Shown: one piece after another, positions 19,699 to 20,173 of the stretch
Layout of the letters: the number at the start of each line of letters is the position of its first letter
Position numbering within the stretch: the stretch's first letter is position 1
IMG/VR virus record: IMGVR_UViG_3300028840_001417
Span: 1 to 20,173 of that record
Origin: a virus
Strand: one strand, 5' to 3'
DNA: 20,173 nt
Made by a program: the position numbers and the translations under genes
Notes under the pieces: model-generated
Database searches by the model: none
What the model was told of the DNA's origin: nothing
Seen by the model: the letters and a program-made list of their open reading frames with translations, nothing else

Positions 19699-19727
19699 TC
19701 AACACAAACACAAGGAGAAGGGAAATA
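19692..19727 (+). repeat. Leader repeat unit 2, ending in ATA instead of ATG
   Basis: ATCATGATCAACAC, ACACAAGGAG with a 7-base spacer AAGGGAA, then ATA (19725). The equivalent place in units 1 and 3 is ATG. Confidence 0.85.
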
Positions 19728-19964
19728 AAAACATATAAGTTATCACTATATGGAAGAAAATTAACCTGGGAGACATGGAAAACAATTGGCGGCTGCGGGA
19801 TCCCAAACTGTACAAGTGCTTATCATTCATTAGGGCCGCAATCAAAATGGGAAAATATTATGCTCGGAGACATAGAAGATGCTTGTCCTTTTACCGGGAG
19901 ATCATTAGCGAGGTTTGCAATAGAGCGTTTAAAATTGAATGAATTAGTTGATATTATAGGATAA
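19725..19964 (+). CDS. 79-aa hypothetical protein, AUA or upstream AUG start
   Basis: Not recognised. Alignment of its leader with those of its neighbours places the start at ATA 19725, 7 bases after AAGGAG, giving (M)KTYKLSLYGRKLTWETWKTI. The alternative is ATG 19695, which overlaps the stop of the first gene (ATGA) and would translate the ribosome binding site into an INTNTRRRE extension. Residues about 26-35 (GGCGIPNCTS) and a later C (DACPFTG) could bind metal. The C-terminal SLARFAIERLKLNELVDII is helical. It belongs to the plus-strand operon. The frame is confident and the start is open. Confidence 0.72.
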   Translation: MKTYKLSLYGRKLTWETWKTIGGCGIPNCTSAYHSLGPQSKWENIMLGDIEDACPFTGRSLARFAIERLKLNELVDIIG

Positions 19965-19990
19965 ACACAAACACAAGGAGAAGGGAAATG
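19963..19990 (+). repeat. Leader repeat unit 3
   Basis: AAACACAAACACAAGGAG, spacer AAGGGAA and ATG (19988). It matches unit 2 over the ribosome binding site but lacks the ATCATGATC part. Confidence 0.85.
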
Positions 19991-20173
19991 GAAAATTTGT
20001 TTATACCTGGACTTTTAATGATAGTTATAGGCGTTATAACGGTCATATATCAAATCATCAATTACGTGGCCACCGGATATTGGATGACAATTAAACTTGC
20101 TGATGGAGTTTATAGGTGTCTTCAGTGGATCGACAGTACGTTGGCCCGCGACCTTGTACTCTGGATAATAAAT
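19988..20173 (+). CDS. Membrane protein, C-terminus cut by window edge
   Basis: The frame is open from ATG 19988 to the right edge (62 codons). It starts MENLFIPGLLMIVIGVITVI and continues YQIINYVATGYW, giving one clear membrane span (about residues 6-25), then an amphipathic part (LADGVYRCLQWIDSTLARD). AAGGAG is 7 bases before the ATG. It is unrecognised and is the third gene in the repeated-leader operon. A small inner-membrane phage protein is the most that can be said. Confidence 0.75.
   Translation, partial: MENLFIPGLLMIVIGVITVIYQIINYVATGYWMTIKLADGVYRCLQWIDSTLARDLVLWIIN

Overview
The window is part of the genome of an uncultured tailed bacteriophage (Caudoviricetes) or prophage with P22-like head genes. 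The recognisable set is a P22-type coat protein, an acidic scaffold, a P22-type portal and both terminase subunits. With them sit a phage replication module (SSB, Zn-ribbon/Toprim primase, SF2 helicase, a 'MKWFKHMSD' replication-initiator-like protein) and two DNA methyltransferases. Host identity cannot be read from the sequence. The AGGAGG-type ribosome binding sites, sigma70-type promoters and Sec signal peptide fit a bacterial host. No tRNA, rRNA, integrase, IS element or CRISPR array was seen.

Layout: nearly everything left of about 19.28 kb is on the minus strand and is read right to left. (1) 19.25-17.05 kb: methyltransferase 2 and helicase. (2) 16.95-16.61 kb: replication-initiator-like protein, preceded by a promoter-terminator leader and ending in a terminator. 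(3) 16.41-13.75 kb: HTH protein, primase split over two ORFs, methyltransferase 1, Zn protein, nuclease-like protein. (4) 13.62-10.43 kb: FmdB-type Zn ribbon, small proteins, SSB, small terminase, Zn protein, large terminase. (5) 10.11-5.00 kb: many small genes, a seven-bladed Asp-box propeller protein, portal and a metallopeptidase-like protein, ending at a terminator. (6) 4.84 kb to the left edge: scaffold, coat and a long Ser/Thr/Gly-rich protein with a signal peptide. From 19.45 kb rightwards a short AT-rich plus-strand operon of small unknown genes runs off the window. The divergent control region between the two directions holds facing promoters and inverted repeats.

Control: three copies of one identical 29-bp promoter (TTGACT-N17-TATAAT) head modules 2, 4 and 5. 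Related promoters head modules 1 and 3 and the plus-strand operon. In four of the six promoters an ATG lies exactly 7 nt after the -10 box, which predicts leaderless or nearly leaderless mRNAs.

Most unusual points: three genes appear to start at AUA or AUU behind well-placed Shine-Dalgarno sites; a propeller has been inserted into a tandem copy of a small domain, and the copy has no standard start codon; the primase is divided at a T6 run; and several small genes (36-55 aa) are packed between larger ones.
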